64,000 bases of DNA from Planctomycetota bacterium. Its GTDB lineage: Bacteria > Planctomycetota > Phycisphaerae > Phycisphaerales > UBA1924. The position numbers and the translations under genes were made by a program. Where the stretch lies: NCBI GenBank assembly GCA_014584315.1, contig JACTNA010000018.1, positions 62,001 through 126,000 on the forward strand. Reading direction: 5' to 3'. The notes under the pieces were generated by a model that was not told where the DNA came from, did no database searches, and saw nothing but the letters and a program-made list of their open reading frames with translations. Position 1 is the first letter of the stretch. Each line of letters starts with the position of its first letter. Below, piece by piece: positions 42,983 to 51,210 of the stretch.

Positions 42983-43007
42983 AAAACGGCGGGCCATGAG
43001 GCCCGCC
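42983..43007 (-). terminator. Rho-independent terminator after serS
   Basis: GGCGGGCC-ATGA-GGCCCGCC (42988-43007) is a perfect 8-bp stem with a 4-nt loop. On the minus strand it is followed by GTTTTCAC, so it should end the serS transcript; it may also slow the convergent hydrolase transcript. Confidence 0.75.
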
Positions 43008-43028
43008 GCGGGTTTCAAACCCATGATT

Positions 43029-43085
43029 CTCTCCGCGTCCTCCGCGTCCCTCCCCGCGCCTTCCGCGTTCTCCCAAGCGGTCTCC
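43029..43085. repeat. Imperfect CTCCGCG-type repeat between serS and the hydrolase gene
   Basis: CTCTCCGCGTCCTCCGCGTC and related pyrimidine-rich units continue to CTCCCC. They are the inverse of the units at 42847-42935, flanking the terminator. Confidence 0.65.
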
Positions 43086-43098
43086 CCGTTCTCCCCCA

Positions 43099-44490
43099 TC
43101 AGCCGATCGTCGCCGTCCCCCCCATGTACGCCCGCAGCGGCTCCGGCACCGTCACCGTGCCGTCGGCGTTCTGGTGGATCTCCAGCAGCGGGATGAGCAG
43201 GCGCGGGCTGGCGGCGACGGTGTTGTTCAGCGAGTGGCAGAAGGCCGTCTCGCCGCGCCCGCCCGCGCCGCCGGGGCGCGTGCGCATGTTCAGGCGGCGG
43301 CACTGAAAGTCATAGAGGCGGCTTGCCGAATGCGTCTCGCCGTACGCGCCGCGCGCGTCCTCGCCGCGCCCGGGCATCCAGCACTCCACGTCCACCATGT
43401 CCGCGTTCTTCGGGCCGAGGTCCGCCGTGCAGCACTGGAGGAGGCGGTACGGCAGGCCCAGCGACCGCAGGAACTCCTCGACGGAGCCGATCATCTCCGC
43501 GTGCTGGCGGCGCGACTCGGCCTCGTCGGGGCGGCAGATCACGACCTGCTCCACCTTGTCGAACTGGTGGATGCGGTAGAGGCCCGCCGTGTCCTTGCCC
43601 GCCGCGCCCGCCTCGCGCCGGAAGCACGTGCTCACCGTGCAGTAGCGCAGCGGCAGGTCGGCCTCGTCGAGGATCTCCCCCGCGTGCAGCCCCATCAGCG
43701 AGACCTCGCCCGTGCCGGTGAGGAAGAGGTCGTACCCCCCCCCGCGCGAGGTCTCGGCGACGTGGTACGCCTGCTCACGCCCCGCCGGGAAGAACCCCGT
43801 GCCGACCATCGCCTCCTCGCGCACCAGCACCGGCACCGTCAGCGGCGTGAAGCCCTTGGCGGCGATGAAGTCCAGCGCATAGCGCAGCACGGCGTGGTGC
43901 AGCCGCGCCCCGTCGCCCCGCAGCACGTACGAACGCGACCCGGCCAGCTTCACGCCCCGCTCGAAATCCGCCAGCCCCAGCCGCTCCACGATCTCGAGGT
44001 GCGTGCGCGGCGCGAAGCCCCGCTGCTCCGCGAACGGCACGCCCGCGTCGAAGCCCGGCGGGTTCCAACGCCGCAACTCGACGTTGTCGTCGCTCGACTC
44101 GCCGCGCGGCACGTCCGGGTCCGGCGGCAGCGGCACTTGCAGCAACAGCGACGCGATCTCCGGGTCCAGCGACGCCGACTGCGCTTCCAGTTCCTGCACC
44201 CGGGCCTTCAACGCCGCGGGGCGGGCCTTCAACTCGTTCAGCCGCGCTTCGAGCGCAGCGCGCTCCACGCCCTCGGCCTTCTTGATCGCCCCCGCCAGCC
44301 GACCGATCTCCGGCCCGGTCTCCTTTGCGATGCGGTTCTGCTCGGCCCGGGCCGACTCCAGTTCCGTCACGATCGCCCGCCGTCGGGCGTCGAGGTCCAG
44401 CAGCCGGTCGATCTCGACATCGATCTTCTTGAGGCGCGCGCCCTCCCGGTAGCGGTCGGGTCGCTCGCGCAGGTCGCGCAGGTCGATCAT
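43099..44490 (-). CDS. serS: Seryl-tRNA synthetase
   Basis: A 463-residue class II synthetase. The N-terminal tRNA-binding coiled coil is evident (MIDLRDLRERPDRYREGARLK, then long Ala/Glu/Lys helices to about residue 105). Catalytic motifs: TVPVLVREEAMVGTGFFP, TGTGEVSLMGLHAGEILDE, motif 2 FRREAGAAGKDTAGLYRIHQFDKVE and a motif 3 region (FCHSLNNTVAASPRLLIPLLEIHQ) that deviates from the usual SLNGSGLAVGR. The enzyme should still be functional because the motif 3 Arg is kept. Start ATG 44490 is preceded by TACACT and 7 nt, with no Shine-Dalgarno. Confidence 0.95.
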   Translation of the reverse strand: MIDLRDLRERPDRYREGARLKKIDVEIDRLLDLDARRRAIVTELESARAEQNRIAKETGPEIGRLAGAIKKAEGVERAALEARLNELKARPAALKARVQELEAQSASLDPEIASLLLQVPLPPDPDVPRGESSDDNVELRRWNPPGFDAGVPFAEQRGFAPRTHLEIVERLGLADFERGVKLAGSRSYVLRGDGARLHHAVLRYALDFIAAKGFTPLTVPVLVREEAMVGTGFFPAGREQAYHVAETSRGGGYDLFLTGTGEVSLMGLHAGEILDEADLPLRYCTVSTCFRREAGAAGKDTAGLYRIHQFDKVEQVVICRPDEAESRRQHAEMIGSVEEFLRSLGLPYRLLQCCTADLGPKNADMVDVECWMPGRGEDARGAYGETHSASRLYDFQCRRLNMRTRPGGAGGRGETAFCHSLNNTVAASPRLLIPLLEIHQNADGTVTVPEPLRAYMGGTATIG

Positions 44491-44503
44491 GGGCGGCAGT
44501 GTA
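44491..44503 (-). promoter_or_regulatory. Close-in -10 element before serS
   Basis: On the minus strand TACACT (plus 44498-44503) is followed by 7 nt and the serS ATG. This fits the leaderless pattern seen at several genes in the window. Confidence 0.5.
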
Positions 44504-44582
44504 GCCCGGGGCGGGCAACCCCCGGCCGCCCAAGCCATTACCATGAAGCACGGCCACGGGGCCTCGGGAGGCGGCGACGCGC

Positions 44583-46214
44583 ATGAGCAGGATGCGGATC
44601 AGGCCGATGGAGGGGGGCGGGAGGCCGATCCCGCTGGATTTCGAGCCGGTCTCCCTCGGTCGGCACCCCGCCAGCACGCTCCGCGTCGAGGACGAGCGGG
44701 CCAGCCGCAAGCACTGCGTCATCGAGCCGGGTGCCGAGGGGCAGTGGGTCGTCCGCGACCTCGGCTCCCGCAACGGCACGAAACTCAACGGGATCGCGGT
44801 CGACGAGGCCGTCCTCACCCCCGGCGACGTCATCCGCATCGGCAAGGTCGAGTTCGTGATCGAAGAGGCCCCGGGCAACGGCGAGGAAGCCTCCGGCACG
44901 AAGGTCGGCGACGCGGAGAGCGGATCGTCCGACTCGGGCAGTTCGGCCTGGGTCGTGGACCTGGAGAGCGTCCTCGGCGGGCTGCCGCCGAGGGGCGAAG
45001 CGGCCCCGGACATCACCCCCATCTTCGCCAACGGCAAGCCGTCGGCCGCGCTCAAGAGCGGCGGCGACGGGCCGCGCTGCCTCACGCTCCTCCTCCAGAT
45101 CGCCTCCAAGGCCCGCGCGACGGACATCCACATCGAGCCGAAGCAGGACACCGCCCAGGTCCGCATGCGCGTGGACGGCCAGATGGTCTGGATCGTCGAC
45201 CTGCCGCGGCGCACCGGCGAACTCGTCGGCGGCATGATCAAGACGCTCTGCCTGATGAAGACCGCCGCGAGCGACTCCGTCCTCGACGGGCACTTCTCGT
45301 CGCGGTTCCCCGACCGGCGCGTGGACTACCGCGTCAGTTTCACGCCCTCGGTCCACGGGCAGAAACTCGTCGTCCGTGTGCTGGACGACCGTGAGATTCC
45401 GCACTCGATCTCCGAACTCGGCCTGGTGCCGTGGATGGAGGAGCGGCTGCGGCGCATCTGCGAGGCGGACTCGGGGCTGCTGCTGAGCGTCGGGCCGACC
45501 GGCAGCGGCAAGACGACGACGCTCTACAACGTGCTGCGCGGGATCGATCGCGAGAAGCGCAACGTCATCACGATCGAGGACCCGGTCGAGTACCACATCG
45601 ACGGCGTGACCCAGATCCCGATCAACGAGCAGCGCGGCAACACCTTCCACTCGCTGCTGCGGTCGGTGCTGCGCCAGGACCCGGACGTGATCCTGCTCGG
45701 CGAGATCCGCGACGAGGAGACGGCCCGCACGGGCATGCAGGCCGCGCTCACCGGGCACGTCGTGCTCAGCACCCTGCACGCGAAGGACACCATCTCCGCC
45801 GTCTTCCGCCTGCTGGACCTGAAGATCGAGCCGTACCTCGTCGCCAATGCGCTCGACCTCGTGCTGGCGCAGCGGCTGGTGCGGATGCTCTGCGAGCAGT
45901 GCAAGCGCGAGGTGCCCGTCGCGCCCGGGCAGGCGACGCGGATCGGCAAGTACCTCGGCGGCAAGACCAAGACCAACGTCGCGGTCGGGTGCGCGGCGTG
46001 CCTCAAGACAGGCTACCGGGGGCGCCGAGCCATCTTCGAGATGCTCGACTTCCGCAACGACGAACTGCGCGACGTCGTGCTGGGCGAGCCAAGCGTGCAG
46101 GCGATGCGCAAGATCGCGGCCCAGGGCCTGTTCATCACGCTCCAGCAGGCGGGGTGGAAACTGGCGGCCGAGGGCGTGGCGAGCCTCGACGAGGTGGAGC
46201 ACATCGCGGGGTGA
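44583..46214 (+). CDS. FHA-GspE/PilB fusion ATPase (type II secretion/type IV pilus)
   Basis: A 543-residue protein. Residues about 18-95 form a forkhead-associated domain (VSLGRHPASTLRVEDERASRKH, DLGSRNGTKLNG), the phosphothreonine-binding fold. From about 165 it is a GspE/PilB hexameric ATPase: SDIH-like ATDIHIEPK, RVDGQMV, Walker A GPTGSGKTTTLYN (304-316), the Asp box EDPVEY, Walker B DVILLGEIRD (369-378), the His box GHVVLSTLHAKD and the zinc tetracysteine (C437, C440, C470, C473). The FHA replaces the usual N-terminal GspE domain that binds GspL. GGGAGG precedes the ATG. The secretin at 51556 is a plausible partner. Confidence 0.92.
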   Translation: MSRMRIRPMEGGGRPIPLDFEPVSLGRHPASTLRVEDERASRKHCVIEPGAEGQWVVRDLGSRNGTKLNGIAVDEAVLTPGDVIRIGKVEFVIEEAPGNGEEASGTKVGDAESGSSDSGSSAWVVDLESVLGGLPPRGEAAPDITPIFANGKPSAALKSGGDGPRCLTLLLQIASKARATDIHIEPKQDTAQVRMRVDGQMVWIVDLPRRTGELVGGMIKTLCLMKTAASDSVLDGHFSSRFPDRRVDYRVSFTPSVHGQKLVVRVLDDREIPHSISELGLVPWMEERLRRICEADSGLLLSVGPTGSGKTTTLYNVLRGIDREKRNVITIEDPVEYHIDGVTQIPINEQRGNTFHSLLRSVLRQDPDVILLGEIRDEETARTGMQAALTGHVVLSTLHAKDTISAVFRLLDLKIEPYLVANALDLVLAQRLVRMLCEQCKREVPVAPGQATRIGKYLGGKTKTNVAVGCAACLKTGYRGRRAIFEMLDFRNDELRDVVLGEPSVQAMRKIAAQGLFITLQQAGWKLAAEGVASLDEVEHIAG

Positions 46215-46231
46215 GCGCCCACGGCACTCCC

Positions 46232-47458
46232 TCATCCCAGTCGGAAGCGCGCCAGCGGCACGGTGCCCGGTGCGCCCACCCGATCCACTCGCGCCCGGCG
46301 AAGGCACGCGATCAGGCCCGCCATGTCCGGCGGCACCGGCGCCGTGAAAACCATCGCCTCGCCCGAGACCGGGTGCTCGAACGCCAGCAGCCCGGCGTGC
46401 AGGGCCTGACGATCGATGACCGTCCGCCCCGTCTCGTCCGCGAACGCCCGGCCGCCGTACATGTCGTCCCCCACGATCGGCCAGCCGAGGTGCGAGAGAT
46501 GCACGCGAATCTGGTGCGTGCGCCCGGTCTTCAGCTCGAGTTCGAGGAGAGAAAAGTGGCGGAGTAACGGAGCGACGGAGTGACGCAGCCACGCCTCGGG
46601 AAGTTCGTACCGCTCGTGCACGCGGTAGATCGTCACGCTCGGCCGCCCCAGTTCATCGTGCCGGACCACCTGCTTCTCCCGGTACCCTTTCTCGCGCGAG
46701 GGGTGCGGCCCGATCGGCAGGTCGATCACGTCCGTCGCCGGCTCGACGCGACCCTGCACGACCGCGAGGTACCGCTTGTCGACCGTGCGCCGCTCGAACT
46801 GCCGACCGAGCCGCCAGTGGGCCTCATCGTCCTTGGCGAAGACGATGCACCCGGACGTGTGGCGGTCGAGCCGATGCACCACGCCCGGTCGCGCGAACTC
46901 CGTTCCCACCGCCGAGAGGCCGCCGCCGGAGACGTTGCGGAACCGCCAGGCCAGCCCGTTGATGAGCGTGCCCGAGAGTTCCGACCGCGCCGGATGCACG
47001 ATCACGTCCGGGGACTTGTTCAGCACGATCAGGTGCGCATCCTCGTACAGAACATCGAGCGGCATCTCCTCCGGCTGCAGCCCCTTCTCCGGAGGGGGGG
47101 GCACCACGACCTCGACGCGATCGCCAAGCCCGAGCCGCGTCGAGGGCTTCGCGGGGCGGTCGTTCACCGTCACGCCGCCGGACTCGATGAGCCGCTGGAG
47201 CTGCGTGCGGCTCATGAACGTGATGCGGCTGGTCAGGTAGACGTCCAGACGCGAGCCGAGGTCGCGCTGCAGCGTGAACGTCACGCGCGGGAGATGCTCC
47301 TCCTCGTCGCCTGCGTCGCCCTCGCTCGCCGCCGCACGCTCGCGGGCGCGCTCCACGACCCGTCGGATCGCGTCCGGGTCCACCTTGCCGCCGGGCAGCA
47401 GGAGTTCCTCGCCCAGCGACGCCTGCACGGTGTCGGCGTTGTCCGGGCGCGCCGTCAT
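46232..47458 (-). CDS. RluA-family 23S rRNA pseudouridine synthase
   Basis: A 408-residue RluA/RluD-type enzyme that isomerises uridines in rRNA. An S4 domain lies at residues about 68-118 (SRLDVYLTSRITFMSRTQLQRLIESGGVTVND). The catalytic domain follows with VLNKSPDVIVHPARSELSGTL, the active-site Asp198 in GVVHRLDRHTSG and KTGRTHQIRVHLSHLGWPIVGDDMYGG. Residues about 286-301 (ELPEAWLRHSVAPLLR) are an extra loop encoded by an interspersed tandem repeat (46555-46584) between strands that are adjacent in relatives. An N-terminal extension of about 60 residues precedes S4. It overlaps the upstream TPR gene (ATGA). Confidence 0.92.
   Translation of the reverse strand: MTARPDNADTVQASLGEELLLPGGKVDPDAIRRVVERARERAAASEGDAGDEEEHLPRVTFTLQRDLGSRLDVYLTSRITFMSRTQLQRLIESGGVTVNDRPAKPSTRLGLGDRVEVVVPPPPEKGLQPEEMPLDVLYEDAHLIVLNKSPDVIVHPARSELSGTLINGLAWRFRNVSGGGLSAVGTEFARPGVVHRLDRHTSGCIVFAKDDEAHWRLGRQFERRTVDKRYLAVVQGRVEPATDVIDLPIGPHPSREKGYREKQVVRHDELGRPSVTIYRVHERYELPEAWLRHSVAPLLRHFSLLELELKTGRTHQIRVHLSHLGWPIVGDDMYGGRAFADETGRTVIDRQALHAGLLAFEHPVSGEAMVFTAPVPPDMAGLIACLRRARVDRVGAPGTVPLARFRLG
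46555..46584. repeat. Tandem repeat of the CCACTCCGTCACTCCG type inside the pseudouridine synthase gene
   Basis: On the plus strand the units read AGTGGCGGAGTAACGGAGCG then ACGGAGTGACG. They resemble the units at 1836-1872 (GCCACTCCGCCACTCTG) in the opposite orientation, and are translated in frame as LRHSVAPLLRH. Confidence 0.75.
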
Positions 47459-48333
47459 CGACCGTCGTCGTCGCCCGGGCCGTCCGCCTGCTCGGAGACG
47501 CGGCCCTCCGGCTCGCCTTCCTCGCCGACCGGACCTTCGGACTCCTCGGCGGCGTCGGGAACAGGCGAGCCGACCTCCTCGGACTCCATCATCTCGTCGA
47601 GCGTCGGCAGTTGCGGCTGCGGCAACTCCGGCAGCGGCGCAAGTTCCGCGGCACGGTACAGACGCACAGGCTCGCCCTGACCGAGCGATTCCAGCCGCTC
47701 ACGCGCGATCACGACGTGCTGCGGGTACCCCCGCTTCTCCGCGAGCATCAGCGCCTGGTCCAGCACGTTCCGCGCCGCGTCAAGATCGCCCACGCACTCC
47801 GCCACCGCAGCCAGACCGTACAACGCGCCGAGCGTGTGCAGCGTCATCGCCGCGTTGCCCGCCGTGTCGGCGTGCGCCCGGCGGTAGAGCCGCTCGGCTT
47901 CGTCAAGAAACCGGTCGCGCTCCTCCGGCTTGAGTTCGTCCTCGGGATCCAGCACAACGCCGCCCGGCCCGAGTTCCGAGCCGGGCCGGAGATTCCGCCG
48001 CACGGCACGCAGGTACTCGTCCGCCGCCGCGAGCCGCGCCATGGCCCCGATCCCGCGCACGTCGCCGAACGCCTCGGCGATGCCGACCAGCGACTCCGGG
48101 CTTGGGTTCGCCGACATCGCGACGACCGTGAACTGGCGGAAGGCGTCCGCCGTGCGCTCGCGCTTCGCTTCCTGCTGGCGGGTGTAGAGGAAGTAGCCGA
48201 CGGCCGCGATCGCCAGGATCAGCAGGACCGGCGTGCTCCACTTGCGCAGGAAGTCGACGAACTCGAGGTTCAACCTGGATTCGTCAAGCCCCGCGCCTTC
48301 CTTGATCTCGGTGTGCCGTTTGTCGATCGCCAT
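47455..48333 (-). CDS. Membrane-anchored TPR protein
   Basis: A 292-residue protein with a single membrane helix at about residues 35-50 (WSTPVLLILAIAAVGYFLY) after a short cytoplasmic N-terminus. Its periplasmic part resembles YfgM-type TPR proteins (RTADAFRQFTVVAMSANPSPESL, GAMARLAAADEYLRA, DLDAARNVLDQALMLAEKRGYPQHVVIARERL). The C-terminus is very acidic. YfgM acts with the SecYEG/PpiD translocon; that function here is inference. It overlaps the pseudouridine synthase gene by 4 nt. Confidence 0.8.
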   Translation of the reverse strand: MAIDKRHTEIKEGAGLDESRLNLEFVDFLRKWSTPVLLILAIAAVGYFLYTRQQEAKRERTADAFRQFTVVAMSANPSPESLVGIAEAFGDVRGIGAMARLAAADEYLRAVRRNLRPGSELGPGGVVLDPEDELKPEERDRFLDEAERLYRRAHADTAGNAAMTLHTLGALYGLAAVAECVGDLDAARNVLDQALMLAEKRGYPQHVVIARERLESLGQGEPVRLYRAAELAPLPELPQPQLPTLDEMMESEEVGSPVPDAAEESEGPVGEEGEPEGRVSEQADGPGDDDGR

Positions 48334-48405
48334 CGCGCAGGGCCTCCTGGGTAGACGCGAAAGTGTAGGGAGGGGAGGGCAGAAGGCGTGTGGGGACGGC
48401 GCGTC

Positions 48406-49365
48406 CTACCAGAACTTCCACGCCCGGGGGTCGTCGATCGCCGACCGAGGCACCAGGCGTTCCCGCACGAGTGCCGCCAGCGCGTGAACCCCTTCGCCCC
48501 GCGGGGCGCAGACCTCCGCATCCGCAGGCCACGCCGGACGCCCACGATCCGTCCGCAGCGCGACCCGGATCACACCGGCCGACAACGGAGGGTCGAGCGG
48601 CGGCGGCGGCGCGCCGGCATCGCCGCAGAGCAGCACAAGATCGGCGGAGCGAACGATCGCCAGCGCGATCTCGACCGCCTCGCGCTCCGCCCGGTTGTCG
48701 CTCTCACGCAGGCCGGGACAGTCCGCGTACCGGACCACCAACCCGGCCAGGTCCAGCAGCACGCCGACGTGGTCGCGCGTCGTCCCAGGCTCATCCGCCA
48801 CGAGCGCGACGGATCGGCCCGCCAGCGCGTTGAGCAGCGTTGACTTGCCGACGTTCGCAGGCCCGATCGCCGCCACGAGAGGGGGAGTGATCAGCCGGCT
48901 CAGCGCACCGCTGTGCGCCGCGTCCGGCGCGGGAGCGTCCTCCGGAGGGTCCGCAAGCCCCGCCTCCGCCCAGCGTCGCGGCTGATCGGCGAGCAGGTCG
49001 ATCGCCAGCGGGCTGGCCGCCCGGGCGAGCGCATCCAGCATCCGGGCCTCCAACGCCGTTGCCGCCTCCGGGTACATCGACACGCCGCCGTCACGCTCGC
49101 GGACGCCCGCGCTCGCCAGCGCATCGCAGATCGCGCGCACGACCCGCGTCCCCGCGTGCGGCATCAGTTGCACCGTGCGCTCCCCCGGCCGCGCGGCGAC
49201 GCCGCGATCGATCCCGAAGAAATCGCGAAGACCGAACCGCCCCACCGCCACCCGCGCGATGCCCGTCGATGCAAAGAACGCCTCGGCGTCGCCTTCAATC
49301 TCGATGATCGCAATCGCCCCAGGCCCGCCCGGTGTCCGGAGGCTCCAGCACGCCCGCGCGGTCAT
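48406..49365 (-). CDS. Shortened MnmE/TrmE-like GTPase
   Basis: A 319-residue protein resembling MnmE, which modifies wobble uridines in tRNA together with MnmG. The N-terminal folate-binding-type domain is recognisable (SLRTPGGPGAIAIIEIEG, QLMPHAGTRVVRAICDAL) but reduced. Part of the helical region remains (ATALEARMLDALARAASPLAIDLL). The G domain shows GPANVGKSTLLNALAG, DEPGTTRDHV and DCPGLRES (usually DTAGLR). The C-terminal helical half and the terminal Cys motif (CIGKFC) essential in MnmE are missing, so it may be a paralogue with another job. It overlaps coaX by 4 nt. Confidence 0.8.
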   Translation of the reverse strand: MTARACWSLRTPGGPGAIAIIEIEGDAEAFFASTGIARVAVGRFGLRDFFGIDRGVAARPGERTVQLMPHAGTRVVRAICDALASAGVRERDGGVSMYPEAATALEARMLDALARAASPLAIDLLADQPRRWAEAGLADPPEDAPAPDAAHSGALSRLITPPLVAAIGPANVGKSTLLNALAGRSVALVADEPGTTRDHVGVLLDLAGLVVRYADCPGLRESDNRAEREAVEIALAIVRSADLVLLCGDAGAPPPPLDPPLSAGVIRVALRTDRGRPAWPADAEVCAPRGEGVHALAALVRERLVPRSAIDDPRAWKFW

Positions 49366-50159
49366 GCGTCCTCCGCGTCCCCAGCGGCCATGGCCGCCTC
49401 GGCCGCGGCCTGCATGCCGATGAGTTGCAGGTCGGGCACGATGTCGTCCACGAGACCGTCCCCCTCGAAGAGCGTCGCCGCGTCGCCGCCCGTGGCGATG
49501 ACCCGAGGGTACGCCCCGTAGACCTCGGCGTACCGCTCGACCAGAAGCCGCACCATGCCCTGCGCCGCCGCACGCACGCCGAGCATCATCGCGTGCCGCG
49601 TCTCCTTGCCGATCGGCCCTCGCGCGGGGTCCGGCGGCTCGTGACGCAACGCGGGGAGCGCGGCCGTCGAGCGGTGCATCGCGTCGAGCATCGCGTTCAG
49701 CCCCGGCGCGATCGCCCCGCCGTGGAACACCCCCTCCCCGTCGACGAGATCGACCGTGATCGCCGTGCCGGCATCGACGATCACGCACGCCTGGCGCGCG
49801 CGCGCAAACGCACCGATCGCGTTCAGCACCCGATCCTGCCCCAGCGTCGACGCGTCGTCGAGCGTGTGCGTCAGGTCCAGCGGCAGCCCCTCGCCCACGC
49901 GCTGCACCGGCACCTCGATGCAACCCCGCAGCGCCACGACCAACGGCCCCGCGAACGGCTCGTTGACCGACCCCACCGCCACCACCTCCGCCCCGTCCGC
50001 ATCCTGCGCGATCCGGCGGGCCAGCGCGACGGGGTCGGAGTTCCCCTCCGCGTACGACCGGAGCAACTCCCGCCCGCGAAACGCCGCCCACCGAGTTCTG
50101 GTGTTTCCCACGGCCAGGGCCAGGATCGCCAGGTCGTTCGACAGGCCCGCTTCGTGCAT
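49362..50159 (-). CDS. coaX: Type III pantothenate kinase-like protein
   Basis: A 265-residue ASKHA-fold protein of the CoaX family (first step of coenzyme A synthesis, ATP plus pantothenate). Recognisable: LALAVGNTRTRWAAF (phosphate-binding loop), LGQDRVLNAIGAFA, the catalytic-region VDAGTAITVDLV, HGGAIAPGLNAML and VIATGGDAATL. The loop normally reads D-x-G-N-T; here the Asp is replaced by Ala (AVGNT), one of the two acidic residues thought to bind metal/phosphate. Activity is therefore uncertain. ATG 50159 has TACGCT 6 nt upstream. It is coupled to the MnmE-like GTPase gene. Confidence 0.85.
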   Translation of the reverse strand: MHEAGLSNDLAILALAVGNTRTRWAAFRGRELLRSYAEGNSDPVALARRIAQDADGAEVVAVGSVNEPFAGPLVVALRGCIEVPVQRVGEGLPLDLTHTLDDASTLGQDRVLNAIGAFARARQACVIVDAGTAITVDLVDGEGVFHGGAIAPGLNAMLDAMHRSTAALPALRHEPPDPARGPIGKETRHAMMLGVRAAAQGMVRLLVERYAEVYGAYPRVIATGGDAATLFEGDGLVDDIVPDLQLIGMQAAAEAAMAAGDAEDA

Positions 50160-50171
50160 CCCGCCAGCGTA
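50160..50171 (-). promoter_or_regulatory. Close-in -10 element before coaX
   Basis: On the minus strand TACGCT (plus 50166-50171) lies 6 nt before the ATG. It is divergent from the similar element for the gene at 50215. Confidence 0.4.
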
Positions 50172-50200
50172 TGCGCGACGCGAACGGGGGGCTTCCCGGG

Positions 50201-50214
50201 TACAGTCTCCGCCG
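50201..50214 (+). promoter_or_regulatory. Close-in -10 element before the gene at 50215
   Basis: TACAGT at 50201-50206 is followed by 8 nt and ATG 50215, with no Shine-Dalgarno. Confidence 0.5.
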
Positions 50215-51210
50215 ATGGTCGGCTGCGCAGTGGACACCTCGGTCGAACGAGTTCAGATGGGGGACATGCGCTTCCCCCTCGGGGTCTATCCCGTGGAGCC
50301 GATGCAACCGGTGCAGGGGTACACCCTCACGTTCGAGCCGTCAGACGGGGACGACGACGAGGGCGACTGGGAGGAGTGGCCCGACCGCTACGTCTTCGAC
50401 GCCGTGATCTCGGCGGAACGGGTCGAGCCGCTCTGCCGGATGCTCTTCTCGCTCATGCCCGGACGGGTCTACCCGATCCTCGACGTCATCGGGCGCGACG
50501 CCTACCGCGAGATCGACCCCTTCGTCGCCTACGACCCCATCCCCATGGACCGGTTCCTCGACGCCGTCCGGGCGTTCCGAGGGTTCTTCTTCGAGGACGG
50601 CATGTGCGGCTTCGGGGCCATGAGCCAGGAGCCGTTCTTCTACGTCTTCGTCGACGAGCACAAGATCGTCACCGTCCGCGGCCAGGCGGACCTCAAGGAA
50701 AAAATCGAAGGCGTCCTGCACGCCTTCGATCTCGCGGTCTGTGAGGAACCCGCGGGGGCGGACGCGGCCGTCCACGAGCACAGGAGCGTCGTCATCGCCC
50801 CGGAGGACCGTCCGGAACTGCTCAGTTTCGACGAGATCGTTGAGCGGCTCCGGCACGACTGGCGCCTCGTCCTCAACATCGACCCCGATACAAACGTGGA
50901 CGACGACGGGCGAGACCTCGGCGTGACGGGGTGGCGGTGCATCGCCGTCGCCCGGTTCGCGGGCGACGAGCCGCCCAGGTACGCCGAGATCCTCCTCCGG
51001 GCCGGATCGCTCAACGACGCAGAGGACCTCGCCCAGGACGCCACCGACGACCTGATCGACACCCTCGAAGGCCCGGAGTGCACCGAGGCGGAACTCGTCG
51101 CGTCCGATCGGCTCCGCCCGGAAGTGTTCAAGGCGATGGCCAAGGAGGCGGGCGCGAAACTCAAGGGGCACATGACGCGCGTCGGCGTGGTCAGCGCACG
51201 ATTCCTGTAG
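50215..51210 (+). CDS. Conserved hypothetical acidic protein
   Basis: A 331-residue soluble, acidic protein I do not recognise. Legible segments: MRFPLGVYPVEPMQPVQGYTL, FDAVISAERVEPLCRMLFSL, GRVYPILDVIGRDAYREIDPF, FRGFFFEDGMCGFGAMSQEPFFYVFVDEHKIVTV and, after a linker, FDEIVERLRHDWRLVLNIDPD. No signal peptide or membrane span. The pattern suggests two alpha/beta domains. It is divergent from coaX and upstream of the secretin gene, which has its own promoter, so it is probably monocistronic. Confidence 0.8.
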   Translation: MVGCAVDTSVERVQMGDMRFPLGVYPVEPMQPVQGYTLTFEPSDGDDDEGDWEEWPDRYVFDAVISAERVEPLCRMLFSLMPGRVYPILDVIGRDAYREIDPFVAYDPIPMDRFLDAVRAFRGFFFEDGMCGFGAMSQEPFFYVFVDEHKIVTVRGQADLKEKIEGVLHAFDLAVCEEPAGADAAVHEHRSVVIAPEDRPELLSFDEIVERLRHDWRLVLNIDPDTNVDDDGRDLGVTGWRCIAVARFAGDEPPRYAEILLRAGSLNDAEDLAQDATDDLIDTLEGPECTEAELVASDRLRPEVFKAMAKEAGAKLKGHMTRVGVVSARFL

